Assembly (NCBI RefSeq): GCF_019977275.1
Contig: NZ_AP024650.1
Span: 124,001 to 188,000, forward strand
Origin: Arthrobacter sp. StoSoilB19
Lineage (GTDB): Bacteria > Actinomycetota > Actinomycetes > Actinomycetales > Micrococcaceae
Length of the DNA: 64,000 bases
Reading direction: 5' to 3'
The position numbers were made by a program, and so were the translations under genes. The number at the start of each line of letters is the position of its first letter. Within the stretch, counting starts at the first letter, position 1. Positions 42,938-51,016 of this stretch are shown in pieces. The notes under the pieces are model-generated. The model searched no databases, was not told the DNA's origin, and worked only from the letters and a program-made list of their open reading frames with translations.

Positions 42938-44407
42938 TCAGACGGTCTCGGAGTAGGCGGGGCGGCGGTCGGCAGGGAGGGGATGCCCGACGCCGGCCGA
43001 ATCCTTCCCTGGGGCAGGCACCTGGTGGAGGTCGTCGTCGTTGGGGCCGGCCCCGGCATGCAGTTCCTGAGCCTGAGCCTGAGCCTGAGTCTGCGCGGGC
43101 ACAGGTTCCACGGTTTCGCCCGCAAAGACGCGGCGGACACGGTCGGCGTCGAGCGTGCGGTCCCACCAGGCGATGAACAGGGTGGCCACCGCGTTGCCGG
43201 TGAAGTTGACCAGGGCACGGCACTCCGACATGAACTTGTCGATGCCGAAGATGAGCATGATGCCGGCCGCCGGGATGGTACCGATGGTGGCCAGTGTGGC
43301 GGTCAGGGCAATGAAGCCGCCGCCCGCCACGCCGGCTGCGCCCTTGGAGGTCAGCAGCATGACGGCGAGCAGGCCCAGCTGCTGTCCGATGGTCAGGCTG
43401 GTGTTGGTGGCCTGGGCGATATAGAGGGCCGCGAGGGACAGGTAGATGGCGGCGCCGTCCAGGTTGAAGCTGTAGCCCGTGGGGACTACGAGGCCCACCG
43501 TTTCCTTCTTGACGCCGGCGTGCTCGAGCTTGCGCATCAGCCCCGGCAGGGCAGGCTCGGCAGTGGAGGTGCCCAGGATGAGCAGGTATTCCTCCTTGAG
43601 GTGCCGGATCATGCTGAAGATGTTCAGTTTCAGGAAGGCCATGACCGAGCCGAGGACCACCACCACGAAGAGGATGGAAGTGGCGTAGAAGAGCGCGATC
43701 AGGCCGCCCATGCTGGTCAGGGATGAGACGCCGTACTTACCCACCGCGAAGGCCATGGCACCGAATGCGCCAAGTGGCGCCGCTTTCATGATGAAGCTGA
43801 GGATCTTGAACATCACAGCGGTGAGGCGCTGGACGCCGTCAAGGACCGGGGCGCCCACCTTGCCCATGGCGTTCAGGGCGATCCCGAAGACAACCGCAAT
43901 GAAGATGATCTGCAGAATGTCGCCCACGACGAAGGGCTGGACGACGCTGGTGGGGATGATGTTGGTAATGAACTGCCACCATTCCTGGTGCGCGCCGGCG
44001 TCGATCAGCTTGGCGGCCGAGTCGGAAGTCTTGATGGCGCCGGGGTCGGCGTTCACGCCTTCGCCGAGCCGGAAGATATTGATGGCCACCAGTCCGAATG
44101 CCAGGGCGCAGATGGTGCCGACCTGGAAATACGTGAGCGCCTTCAGCCCGGTCATGCCCACCTTCTTCAGGTCGGCGACGCTGGCGATGCCGCCCACGAT
44201 CGTGAGGAAGACGATGGGTCCGATCAGCATCTTCATTGCGTTGACGAACGTGATGCCGATCGGTTCCATGGCAATACCGGTTGCCGGGGCAAGCCAGCCC
44301 ACCAGGATGCCGATGACGATCGCTGTCAGTACCCAAAAGTACAGTTGCCGGTACCACCGGGTTTTCGGGGCCGCTGTTGCAGCTGCGGCGGTGCTGTTGT
44401 GGTCCAT
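42938..44407 (-). CDS. dctA: C4-dicarboxylate:cation symporter, DctA family
   Basis: This 489-residue transporter of the glutamate/dicarboxylate symporter family has membrane helices from residue 20. Substrate-binding hairpin motifs are visible: STAEPALPGLM near 255 and VPTGYSFNLDGAAIY near 280, then GGGFIALTATL. The last 60 residues are hydrophilic and unusual, with a Gln-Ala repeat (AQTQAQAQAQ) encoded by a hexanucleotide repeat. Between tartrate dehydrogenase and glycerate kinase it probably imports tartrate or malate. Confidence 0.9.
   Translation of the reverse strand: MDHNSTAAAATAAPKTRWYRQLYFWVLTAIVIGILVGWLAPATGIAMEPIGITFVNAMKMLIGPIVFLTIVGGIASVADLKKVGMTGLKALTYFQVGTICALAFGLVAINIFRLGEGVNADPGAIKTSDSAAKLIDAGAHQEWWQFITNIIPTSVVQPFVVGDILQIIFIAVVFGIALNAMGKVGAPVLDGVQRLTAVMFKILSFIMKAAPLGAFGAMAFAVGKYGVSSLTSMGGLIALFYATSILFVVVVLGSVMAFLKLNIFSMIRHLKEEYLLILGTSTAEPALPGLMRKLEHAGVKKETVGLVVPTGYSFNLDGAAIYLSLAALYIAQATNTSLTIGQQLGLLAVMLLTSKGAAGVAGGGFIALTATLATIGTIPAAGIMLIFGIDKFMSECRALVNFTGNAVATLFIAWWDRTLDADRVRRVFAGETVEPVPAQTQAQAQAQELHAGAGPNDDDLHQVPAPGKDSAGVGHPLPADRRPAYSETV
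43066..43089. repeat. Hexanucleotide repeat (CCTGAG)x4 inside dctA
   Basis: Four perfect CCTGAG units encode the Gln-Ala tail of the DctA protein on the minus strand. Being in multiples of six it can change length without shifting frame. Confidence 0.9.
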
Positions 44408-44465
44408 GATTCCTACCTCATTGTTGGAATGTCGCTGGAGGATGTTCTGGGGAAGAGATTGCTGC

Positions 44466-44500
44466 GGGGCGGGCGGCAGCGCTGCTTCACCGCCCGCCCC
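44466..44500. terminator. GC-rich hairpin between tartrate dehydrogenase and dctA
   Basis: Perfect 11-bp arms GGGGCGGGCGG and CCGCCCGCCCC enclose a 13-nt loop in the 141-bp gap. It has no T-run. It may be a partial terminator or an mRNA-processing stem that sets unequal expression inside the operon. Confidence 0.5.
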
Positions 44501-44548
44501 GGGCGTGGCACCGGCGACCGAATGGCGGCGCCGGAGGTTACTGCTTGC

Positions 44549-45646
44549 CTAGACAGCTGCCGGAGTGAGCGTCAGGGCCTTGATGATGGCTTCGGTGACG
44601 TCCTCGGTGTTTGCAGTGCCGCCCACGTCGCGCGTCAGGTGGCCCGCGCCGGTGGCCGCTTCGATGGCGGCTTCAACGCGGCGTGCTTCCCCGTGCAGGC
44701 CGAAGTGGTCCAGCATCAGGGCGGCGCTGGCGATGGCGCCGATCGGGTTGCTGATGCCCTGGCCGGCGATGTCCGGAGCGGAGCCGTGGACGGGTTCGAA
44801 CATGGACGGGAAGCGGCGCTCCGGGTTCAGGTTGGCGCTGGCTGCCAGGCCCAGGCTGCCCGCCAGTGCGGAGCCGAGGTCGGAGAGGATGTCGGCGTTC
44901 AGGTTGGAGGCCACCACCACGGACAGGTCCTCGGGCTTGAGGATGAACTTGGCGCTCATGGCGTCCACCAGGACGCTTTCGGTCTGGACGTCCGGGTAGT
45001 CAAGGGCCACGCGGTTGAAGACCTCGTCCCACAGGACCATGCCGTACTGCTGGGCGTTGGACTTGGTGACGGAGGAAACCTTCTTCACGGTGCGGGTCCG
45101 GGCCAGGTCGAACGCGAAGCGCACGATGCGCTCGCAGCCCTTTTCGGTGAACAGTGCGGTTTGCAGCGCCACCTCGTTGCCGGGGCCGCGGCCGCTGAGG
45201 TTACGGCCGCCCAGGCCGGCATATTCACCCTCGCTGTTTTCGCGTACCACAACCCAGTCGAGTTCGGTGTTGTCTGCCTTGCGCAGCGGGGACTGCACGC
45301 CGGGGAGGAACTTAACGGGGCGGATGTTGGCCCACTGGTCGAAGTTCTGGGTGATGTTCAGGCGCAGCCCCCAGAGGCTGATGTGGTCCGGGACGTTTTC
45401 CCAGCCGACGGCGCCGAAGTAGATGGCGTCAAAGTCCTTCAGGGCTTCCAGGCCCTTGGGGTCCATCATCTGTCCGGTCCTGGCGTAGTACTCCGAGCCC
45501 CAGGGAAACTCGGTCCAATCGAAAGCGAACCTGCCGTTGGAGTTTTCGGCCAGCGCATCCAGGACGCGGCGGCCAGCGGCGACCACTTCCTTGCCTACGC
45601 CGTCCGCGGGGATCGAAGCGATGTTGAATGTCTGGTTGGCGCCCAT
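44549..45646 (-). CDS. Tartrate dehydrogenase / D-malate dehydrogenase family
   Basis: This 365-residue enzyme is of the isopropylmalate/isocitrate dehydrogenase superfamily, TtuC type. Family signatures are LWGLRLNITQNFDQWANIRPV (near residue 90), VVRENSEGEYAGLGG near 135, and SNLNADILSDLGSALAGSLG with FEPVHGSAPDIAGQ in the C-terminal half. Relatives oxidise tartrate, decarboxylate D-malate and convert meso-tartrate to D-glycerate. ATG 45646 has a GAGGAGG site. Neighbours (DctA, glycerate kinase, LysR) support tartrate use. Confidence 0.88.
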   Translation of the reverse strand: MGANQTFNIASIPADGVGKEVVAAGRRVLDALAENSNGRFAFDWTEFPWGSEYYARTGQMMDPKGLEALKDFDAIYFGAVGWENVPDHISLWGLRLNITQNFDQWANIRPVKFLPGVQSPLRKADNTELDWVVVRENSEGEYAGLGGRNLSGRGPGNEVALQTALFTEKGCERIVRFAFDLARTRTVKKVSSVTKSNAQQYGMVLWDEVFNRVALDYPDVQTESVLVDAMSAKFILKPEDLSVVVASNLNADILSDLGSALAGSLGLAASANLNPERRFPSMFEPVHGSAPDIAGQGISNPIGAIASAALMLDHFGLHGEARRVEAAIEAATGAGHLTRDVGGTANTEDVTEAIIKALTLTPAAV

Positions 45647-45768
45647 GTGGCTACCTCCTCGTTGAGTGTGGGCAGTGTGTCCTGTTGCCGGGATCACGCT
45701 GCTTTTCTTCCTCCTCAAGTAGACGCGGCCCGCTCCATCAGCGTCCAAGACCAAGATTCGATCCAGCT

Positions 45769-45785
45769 GATAGGAACCGCCTATC
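45769..45785. promoter_or_regulatory. Candidate LysR-type operator upstream of tartrate dehydrogenase
   Basis: GATAGG-AACCG-CCTATC is a perfect 6-bp inverted repeat in the 219-bp gap between the LysR gene and tartrate dehydrogenase, 123 bp before the latter's start. It is the size and position of a LysR-type recognition site. Confidence 0.55.
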
Positions 45786-45865
45786 GATCCAGTGATCAAT
45801 GCTCCGATAACGCCCTTTTGAGCCCTAAACTGCGCTGCCGGAGCCGCCGATGGGTTGTGCCGCGG

Positions 45866-46750
45866 CTACTCCGCGTGCTGCCTGGCGACTTCCAGAAAGG
45901 CGGACGCCGCAGGGGTGAGGTCGTCCTTGCGGCTCAGGATGGCTACTTCCAGGTGCGAGACCGGTTCGATCAGGAGCGTCCGCAGGCCGGCCTTGTGCGC
46001 GGTGGGTGCCCACGAGGAAGGCATCACCGCATGCCCCACGCCGGCGAGAACGAGGGGGAGGATGGATGTGCGGTGGGCCACCTCCACCACAATCTCGGCT
46101 TCGATGCCCTGGGCCAGCGCATCGTCCACGAGCCAGCGCATCAGGGAACCGCGCTGGCTGGCGATGATGCGCTGGCCGCCAAGGTCCTCCCGCACAATCG
46201 AGTCACCGGAACCAAAAGTGTCCGCCTGCGGGTTAACGATGAGGATCAGGGGCTGCCGCTCCAGCGCCAATACTTCGACGCCGGGAACGCGGATGGCGGT
46301 GGGGGAACCGGCCAGTCCTATTTCCGTGCTGCCGCTGCGCACGGATTCCACCACTTCCTCCGGCGTGAACGCGGCCCCAACGTTCAGCCGGACCGACGGG
46401 TAGGTCTGGGTGAAGGCGGCAATCATTGAGGTAAGTGGTTCAATTCCCGGTGAGGGCATGGTGATGATGTCCAGCTGCCCGCTTCGGATGCCGCGAAGAG
46501 CCTGCACCGCGGACTGTGCCGCGGCCAGGTCCCGCATTACCAGACGCGCTGGACCCACCAACTCCCTGCCGGCGTCGCTGAGGACAGCCCGGCGGCCGAT
46601 CCTGTGGAACAGGGGCACGCCCAGCTCCTTCTCCAGTCCGGCGATGGTCTGCGACAGGGACGGCTGGGCGATCAGCAGGTGCTCTGCCGCGCGGTTGAAT
46701 CCACCGTGGTCTACCACCGCCAGGAAGTACTTCAGTTTCCGGGTGTCCAA
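45866..46750 (-). CDS. LysR-family transcriptional regulator of the tartrate locus
   Basis: This 294-residue protein has an N-terminal winged helix (LKYFLAVVDHGGFNRAAEHL and AQPSLSQTIAGLEKELG) and a periplasmic-binding-like effector domain from about residue 90. A TTG start at 46750 is preferred: AGAGGAG lies upstream and this gives the standard LysR N-terminus. It lies upstream of tartrate dehydrogenase on the same strand, separated by a region with an inverted repeat. It probably activates the operon with tartrate or a related acid as effector. Confidence 0.88.
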   Translation of the reverse strand: MDTRKLKYFLAVVDHGGFNRAAEHLLIAQPSLSQTIAGLEKELGVPLFHRIGRRAVLSDAGRELVGPARLVMRDLAAAQSAVQALRGIRSGQLDIITMPSPGIEPLTSMIAAFTQTYPSVRLNVGAAFTPEEVVESVRSGSTEIGLAGSPTAIRVPGVEVLALERQPLILIVNPQADTFGSGDSIVREDLGGQRIIASQRGSLMRWLVDDALAQGIEAEIVVEVAHRTSILPLVLAGVGHAVMPSSWAPTAHKAGLRTLLIEPVSHLEVAILSRKDDLTPAASAFLEVARQHAE

Positions 46751-46931
46751 AGCGGCTCCTCTCCGGCAGACCGATGCTGGGGTGCGCCTGAAGCCTACCC
46801 ACGCCTGCCCCATTCTGCGAATCCCCCTTTCCCCCTTGTTTCGCCAACTTTGCCCACTATGGCGGCCAGCGGTCGTATTCTTAGAGCAAGGTTTTGCAGT
46901 GGGCCCGGTGCGCTGATAGCAGGGCTGGAGC

Positions 46932-47816
46932 ATGGCCGCTGAACCCACGGGGCAGGTTGGCTGGGGACCGCTTCCAGTTACCCCGGAGCCGGTTTTCGAC
47001 AGCAAGGACGTCGAAGACTACCTCCGGGACGTCACCCGCGACTTCATGGCGGGTATCAAAGGTGAGCGCCGCAGCATCAGCTGGGCGGCCACCCTCTTCC
47101 GCCTGGGCACGGCGCGGACCATCGCAGCCAGTACGGAGCAGGCACGCGAAGCGGACCGGGAGCAATGCTCGTTCGCTGACGGACCGGTCATGGAAGCCAT
47201 GCGCACCGCAGAATTCGTCCTGGTGTCGGACCTGAGCCGGGACCGCCGCTGGCCGGGGTATTCCAGCGCTGCCGCGGCCCATGGGGTGCAGTCCCTGCTC
47301 TCCGTCCCCATCCTCACCGAAGGCGGGACCAGTGCCGCCATCAATCTTTACGCGCCTTTCCCGCACGCCTTCACCAGCGATGACCTGGTGCGCAGCCAAA
47401 GCTATGCCCGTGAGGTGGCGCGGGCCATGCATGTTGTGGTCCGGGTGGCCGAACGCGCGGAAACGACGGCGGGTCTCGCCGTCGTCCAAAGCTCCCTGGT
47501 CCTGGTGGACCTCGCCGTGCGCAGCCTGATGAACGAATACGGACTCACCCGGGAGGGTGCGCTGCGGTTCCTGCAGACGCAGGCGCTGCACCACGAGCTG
47601 GATCTCCGGGACGTGGCATTGAACGTTGTGGCCCCCGCAGGGATGGACCTCGGGGTTGGGCAGCCGTCGGGGCTGCGGCAGGAAACGTACGACGGCGTGG
47701 CGGAGCTCCCGCGGCCGTCGCCGGCGGGGCGGGACTTTCCAACCGGAAGGTCGGCCCGCAAGGACGCTGCGGCGGGGACGGAACCCCCGCCTGCTGCGGA
47801 AGGGAGGACAGCATGA
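46932..47816 (+). CDS. GAF-ANTAR regulator
   Basis: This 294-residue protein has a GAF domain (about 30-165, ending near DDLVRSQSYAREVARAMHV) that would sense a ligand, followed by an ANTAR-like helical domain (about 185-235: SLVLVDLAVRSLMNEYGL, ALRFLQTQALHHELDLRDVA) that in other proteins binds paired RNA hairpins to prevent termination. The tail is disordered. Its stop overlaps the hydrolase ATG (ATGA). The ANTAR match is recognisable but diverged. Confidence 0.82.
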   Translation: MAAEPTGQVGWGPLPVTPEPVFDSKDVEDYLRDVTRDFMAGIKGERRSISWAATLFRLGTARTIAASTEQAREADREQCSFADGPVMEAMRTAEFVLVSDLSRDRRWPGYSSAAAAHGVQSLLSVPILTEGGTSAAINLYAPFPHAFTSDDLVRSQSYAREVARAMHVVVRVAERAETTAGLAVVQSSLVLVDLAVRSLMNEYGLTREGALRFLQTQALHHELDLRDVALNVVAPAGMDLGVGQPSGLRQETYDGVAELPRPSPAGRDFPTGRSARKDAAAGTEPPPAAEGRTA

Positions 47817-48736
47817 CCATCGGGAAACAGGAACTGCGCTCCATCACGGAAGGACCGGGCAGGCACCCCTGGCACCGGTTCGTCGCCCTGGGGGACTCTT
47901 ACACCGAAGGGATCGGCGATCCCGAGCCGCACAGCCTGGGCGGCCTCCGGGGCTGGGCTGACCGCGTGGCGGAGGAACTGGCGGACAGCCAGCCGGACTT
48001 CGCCTATGCCAACCTGGCCATCCGCGGCATGCTGCTGCGGCAAATCCTCGACGGGCAGCTGGCACCGGCCCTGGCGTTGAAGCCCGACCTGATTGCCATG
48101 TCCGGCGGTGGCAACGACATCGTGTTCCGCCACGGCGACCCGGACAAGCTGGCGGAAAAGATCGACGAGGCCGTGGGTATCCTGGCTGACACGGGCGCCA
48201 CCATCCTGCTGTATGCAGGTCCCGATTGGGGGAACACGCCGGTCTTCGGCAAGATCCGCGGCCGCGTGGCGGTCTACAACGAACACCTCCACAGGATCGG
48301 GGCCCGGCACCACGCCATCATGGTTGACCTTTGGTGCCTGCCGGAGCTGCAGCATGCTCTGATGTGGGACCCGGACCGGCTGCACCTGTCCCCGCTGGGC
48401 CACCATTCCGTAGCGGTGGCCACCCTCAACGCCCTGGGCGTACCGCATACGCTCAGGCCGCTGCAGCCGCGGCCGCTTCCCGCGCACGGCTGGACGCAGG
48501 CCCGGGCCGAAGACCTGGTCTGGGCCAAGCAGTACTTTGTGCCGTGGGTGCTGAAGCGGATGCGGCCCCACCAGGTCAGCGGGTTGGCGGCCAAGCGGCC
48601 GCAGCCGGTCCCGGTGTTCGGCCTTGGCCGTCCCGGTCCCTTCCCGCCCGGACATCCCGCGGCCAGGACCTCCGGACCGGGTTATGACGGACAGCCTGGA
48701 GTGGACCCCGGGGTGGAAACCGGCAGGGTGGCTTAG
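47813..48736 (+). CDS. SGNH/GDSL hydrolase
   Basis: This 307-residue esterase-type enzyme has block I with ALGDSYTEG (catalytic Ser near residue 28), block III SGGGNDIVF near 97 and block V DRLHLSPLGH near 185 with Asp and His. No signal peptide is present, so it acts in the cytoplasm; the last 70 residues are Pro/Gly-rich. It is translationally coupled to the GAF-ANTAR gene. The substrate is unknown. Its stop overlaps the convergent uracil permease stop by 4 bp. Confidence 0.85.
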   Translation: MTIGKQELRSITEGPGRHPWHRFVALGDSYTEGIGDPEPHSLGGLRGWADRVAEELADSQPDFAYANLAIRGMLLRQILDGQLAPALALKPDLIAMSGGGNDIVFRHGDPDKLAEKIDEAVGILADTGATILLYAGPDWGNTPVFGKIRGRVAVYNEHLHRIGARHHAIMVDLWCLPELQHALMWDPDRLHLSPLGHHSVAVATLNALGVPHTLRPLQPRPLPAHGWTQARAEDLVWAKQYFVPWVLKRMRPHQVSGLAAKRPQPVPVFGLGRPGPFPPGHPAARTSGPGYDGQPGVDPGVETGRVA

Positions 48737-50085
48737 CGCTTCCTGGGGGAGCGCTTGGCCGCGGCCTTCATCGCGGCCTTCGCTGCCGGAGGCAGTACGC
48801 CCTGCTCGGTTTCGGGTTCGGCCACCGTTCCGCGCGCCTTCGCGACGGCCTTCATGCCGTGGTAGATCACCAGGGCGGCAGCAGAACCCAGGGCGATGCC
48901 GGTGAACTTCAGGTCGCCAATGGTCCAGGTGTAGTCCGCGATGCCGATGATCAGGGCCACTGCGGCAGTGGTCAGGTTGACCGGGTTGGAGAAGTTCACC
49001 TTGTTCTGGACCCAGATCTTCACGCCCAGGATGCCGATCATGCCGTACAGCATCGTGGCGGCGCCGCCCAGCACGCCTGCCGGGACGGTGGCGATCAGTT
49101 CGCCGAACTTCGGCGAGAAGCTGAGCAGGATGGCGAACATGCCCGCCACCCAGTAGGCCGCCGTCGAATACACCTTGGTGGCCGCCATGACGCCGATGTT
49201 CTCCGCGTACGTGGTGGTGCCCGATCCGCCGCCCAGGCCGGCCAGCACGGTGGCAGCACCGTCTGCCATCAGCGCGCGTCCGGAGACGCCGTCGAGGTTC
49301 TGTCCTGTCATGGCGGCAACGGACTTCACGTGGCCGATGTTCTCTGCCACCAGCACCAGGACCACCGGGACGAACAGGCCCAGGACGCCGATGTGGAACT
49401 CGGGGGTCTGGAAATGCGGCAGCCCAACCCAGGCTGCGGCGTCCATCTTGTCGTACTTCACCTCGCCGCGGAGCATGGCCACCAGGTAGCCCACCACAAC
49501 GCCAACCAGGATGCTGAGCCGGCCCAGGATTCCGCGGAACAGGACGCTGACCAGGATGATGGTGACCAGTGTGATGAGGGCCGTAATCGGGGCGGCGTCG
49601 AAGTTCTGCTTGGCGGCGGGGGCAAGGTTCAGGCCGATCAGTGCCACGATGGCACCCGTGACGATGGGCGGCATCAACCGGTTGATCCAGCCGGCGCCGA
49701 ACTTCTGCACCACGGCCCCCACCAGGGCCAGGGTGGCGCCGGCAAGCACCACGCCGCCCAGGGCGCCGGGGATGCCGAACTGCGCCTGCGAGGCGGTGAT
49801 GGGTGCAATGAAGGCAAAGCTTGAACCCAGGTAGCTGGGCACCCGGCCCTTGGTGACCACCAGGAACAGCAGCGTGCCGATCCCCGAAAAGAACAGCGTG
49901 GTGGCGGGCGGCATCCCGGTGATGATGGGAACCAGGAAGGTGGCGCCGAACATGGCCACCACGTGCTGCATGCCCACGCCGATGGTCAGGGGCCACGCCA
50001 GCCGCTCATCCGGGGCCACCACCTGGCCGGGCTTGATGGTTTTGCCGGTGCCGTGCAGCTTCCATTTGATTCCGAGCATGCTCAT
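48733..50085 (-). CDS. uraA: Uracil/xanthine permease, NCS2 family
   Basis: This 450-residue transporter has the NCS2 core: the SSFAFIAPI half-helix near residue 88, VLVLVAENIGHVKSVAAMTG near 245 and GGSGTTTYAENIGVMAATKV near 280, which carry the nucleobase-binding Glu residues and match UraA better than xanthine carriers. Twelve to fourteen membrane segments are expected. The C-terminus is basic (AAMKAAAKRSPRKR). It diverges from a RutE-like reductase, fitting pyrimidine metabolism. Confidence 0.88.
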   Translation of the reverse strand: MSMLGIKWKLHGTGKTIKPGQVVAPDERLAWPLTIGVGMQHVVAMFGATFLVPIITGMPPATTLFFSGIGTLLFLVVTKGRVPSYLGSSFAFIAPITASQAQFGIPGALGGVVLAGATLALVGAVVQKFGAGWINRLMPPIVTGAIVALIGLNLAPAAKQNFDAAPITALITLVTIILVSVLFRGILGRLSILVGVVVGYLVAMLRGEVKYDKMDAAAWVGLPHFQTPEFHIGVLGLFVPVVLVLVAENIGHVKSVAAMTGQNLDGVSGRALMADGAATVLAGLGGGSGTTTYAENIGVMAATKVYSTAAYWVAGMFAILLSFSPKFGELIATVPAGVLGGAATMLYGMIGILGVKIWVQNKVNFSNPVNLTTAAVALIIGIADYTWTIGDLKFTGIALGSAAALVIYHGMKAVAKARGTVAEPETEQGVLPPAAKAAMKAAAKRSPRKR

Positions 50086-50212
50086 GGGAAGGAATGCCTT
50101 TCAGGGGGTGCCGCGAGGGGGCGAAGATCAACTCGCTCCAGAATACCGCCAAGTGTTTGTGCGGGCCCGCTGTGGCCAAGGTCACCCGGCGTCACGGGAA
50201 GAGGAGGAAAGC

Positions 50213-50228
50213 AGTTGAAGTTGCAACT
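50213..50228. promoter_or_regulatory. Dyad upstream of the rutE-like gene
   Basis: AGTTGAAGTTGCAACT contains the perfect palindrome GTTGCAAC (50220-50227) with outer AGTTG/CAACT arms. It lies 57 bp before the nitroreductase start in the divergent uraA intergenic region. MarR/HxlR-type regulators use sites of this kind; no such gene is nearby. Confidence 0.4.
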
Positions 50229-50284
50229 ATGGAAAGCATCAGAGGCCACCCCGGCAGGCGGGCGGCGCAGCGAAAGGTAAGCCA

Positions 50285-50890
50285 ATGACCATTGCCCACG
50301 AAGAAGCGGTTATCGATTCGGCAGCCGTGGACGCCATCTTTGCCCAGGCCCGCACCGCCAACTCCTTCACCGGCGAGGTGACCGAGGAGCAGGCCCAGGC
50401 CATCTACGAGCTCACCAAGTTCGGCCCCACTGCGTTCAACTCCCAGCCGTTGCGCGTCACCTATGTCCGCTCGGCTGAGGCCCGCGCCACCCTGGTGGAT
50501 GCCCTGTCCCGCGGCAACCAGGCCAAGACGGCTTCCGCCCCGCTGGTGGCCATCCTCAGCTACGACACCGACTGGGCCGGCAAGTGGGACGACTTCCTCC
50601 CCGGCTACAACGCCCCCAAGGCCATGTACGACGCCGACCCGCAGCTCGCCGCAGCCACGGGCAACAACAATGCCCACCTGCAGGCCGGCTACTTCATCCT
50701 GGCCGTCCGTTCGCTCGGTTTCGCCGCCGGCCCCATGACCGGCGCTGACTTCAACGCCATCGACGCCGCCTTCTTCCCGGCCGGCGACCAGAAGAGCTTC
50801 CTGGTGGTCAACATCGGCCAGCCGGGCGAGGACGCCTGGGGCGAGGCAAAGCCCAAATTCTCCTACGACGAGGCTGTCCGCACCGTCTGA
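50285..50890 (+). CDS. rutE: Nitroreductase-family protein, malonic semialdehyde reductase (RutE)-like
   Basis: This 201-residue FMN-dependent reductase is of the RutE/HadB group. It has ARTANSFTGEVTEEQ at the N-terminus, YELTKFGPTAFNSQPLRV near residue 40 (flavin contact) and GFAAGPMTGAD near 145. RutE converts malonic semialdehyde, a uracil breakdown product, to 3-hydroxypropionate. The adjacent uracil permease fits, but no other rut genes are present, so the true substrate may differ (quinones or other aldehydes). AAAGG precedes the ATG. Confidence 0.8.
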   Translation: MTIAHEEAVIDSAAVDAIFAQARTANSFTGEVTEEQAQAIYELTKFGPTAFNSQPLRVTYVRSAEARATLVDALSRGNQAKTASAPLVAILSYDTDWAGKWDDFLPGYNAPKAMYDADPQLAAATGNNNAHLQAGYFILAVRSLGFAAGPMTGADFNAIDAAFFPAGDQKSFLVVNIGQPGEDAWGEAKPKFSYDEAVRTV

Positions 50891-50982
50891 CGCCCCATCA
50901 CTTCCTGCGTCTTTTCTCCAAACGCCCCATCACCTGGTGATGGGGCGTTTGGGTTTTTTGGGCGGGATGTGATGGGGCGTCA
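50888..50982. repeat. Nested inverted repeats around an intrinsic terminator
   Basis: TGACGCCCCATCAC (50888-50901, starting at the rutE stop codon) pairs with GTGATGGGGCGTCA (50969-50982). Inside them a second pair of the same core forms a 15-bp stem (50920-50934 with 50936-50950). Four copies of the core CGCCCCATCAC in two orientations allow several alternative hairpins. Confidence 0.85.
50920..50956 (+). terminator. Intrinsic terminator after the rutE-like gene
   Basis: AAACGCCCCATCACC and GGTGATGGGGCGTTT form a 15-bp perfect stem followed by GGG and a run of T (50954-50959). It is the clearest intrinsic terminator in the window. Confidence 0.92.
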
Positions 50983-51016
50983 GAGGCGTGGAGGTGGCCG
51001 GTGGGAGACTGGGCGT

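Noticed and set aside
43988..46429. An 813-codon plus-strand open frame across dctA, tartrate dehydrogenase and LysR
   Set aside because: Antisense to three well-supported genes, with Gly/His/Gln/Val-rich shadow composition and no domain.
47402..49996. An 864-codon minus-strand open frame
   Set aside because: It covers the uracil permease, the SGNH hydrolase and part of the GAF-ANTAR gene in a wrong frame; low-complexity Arg/Gly/His sequence.
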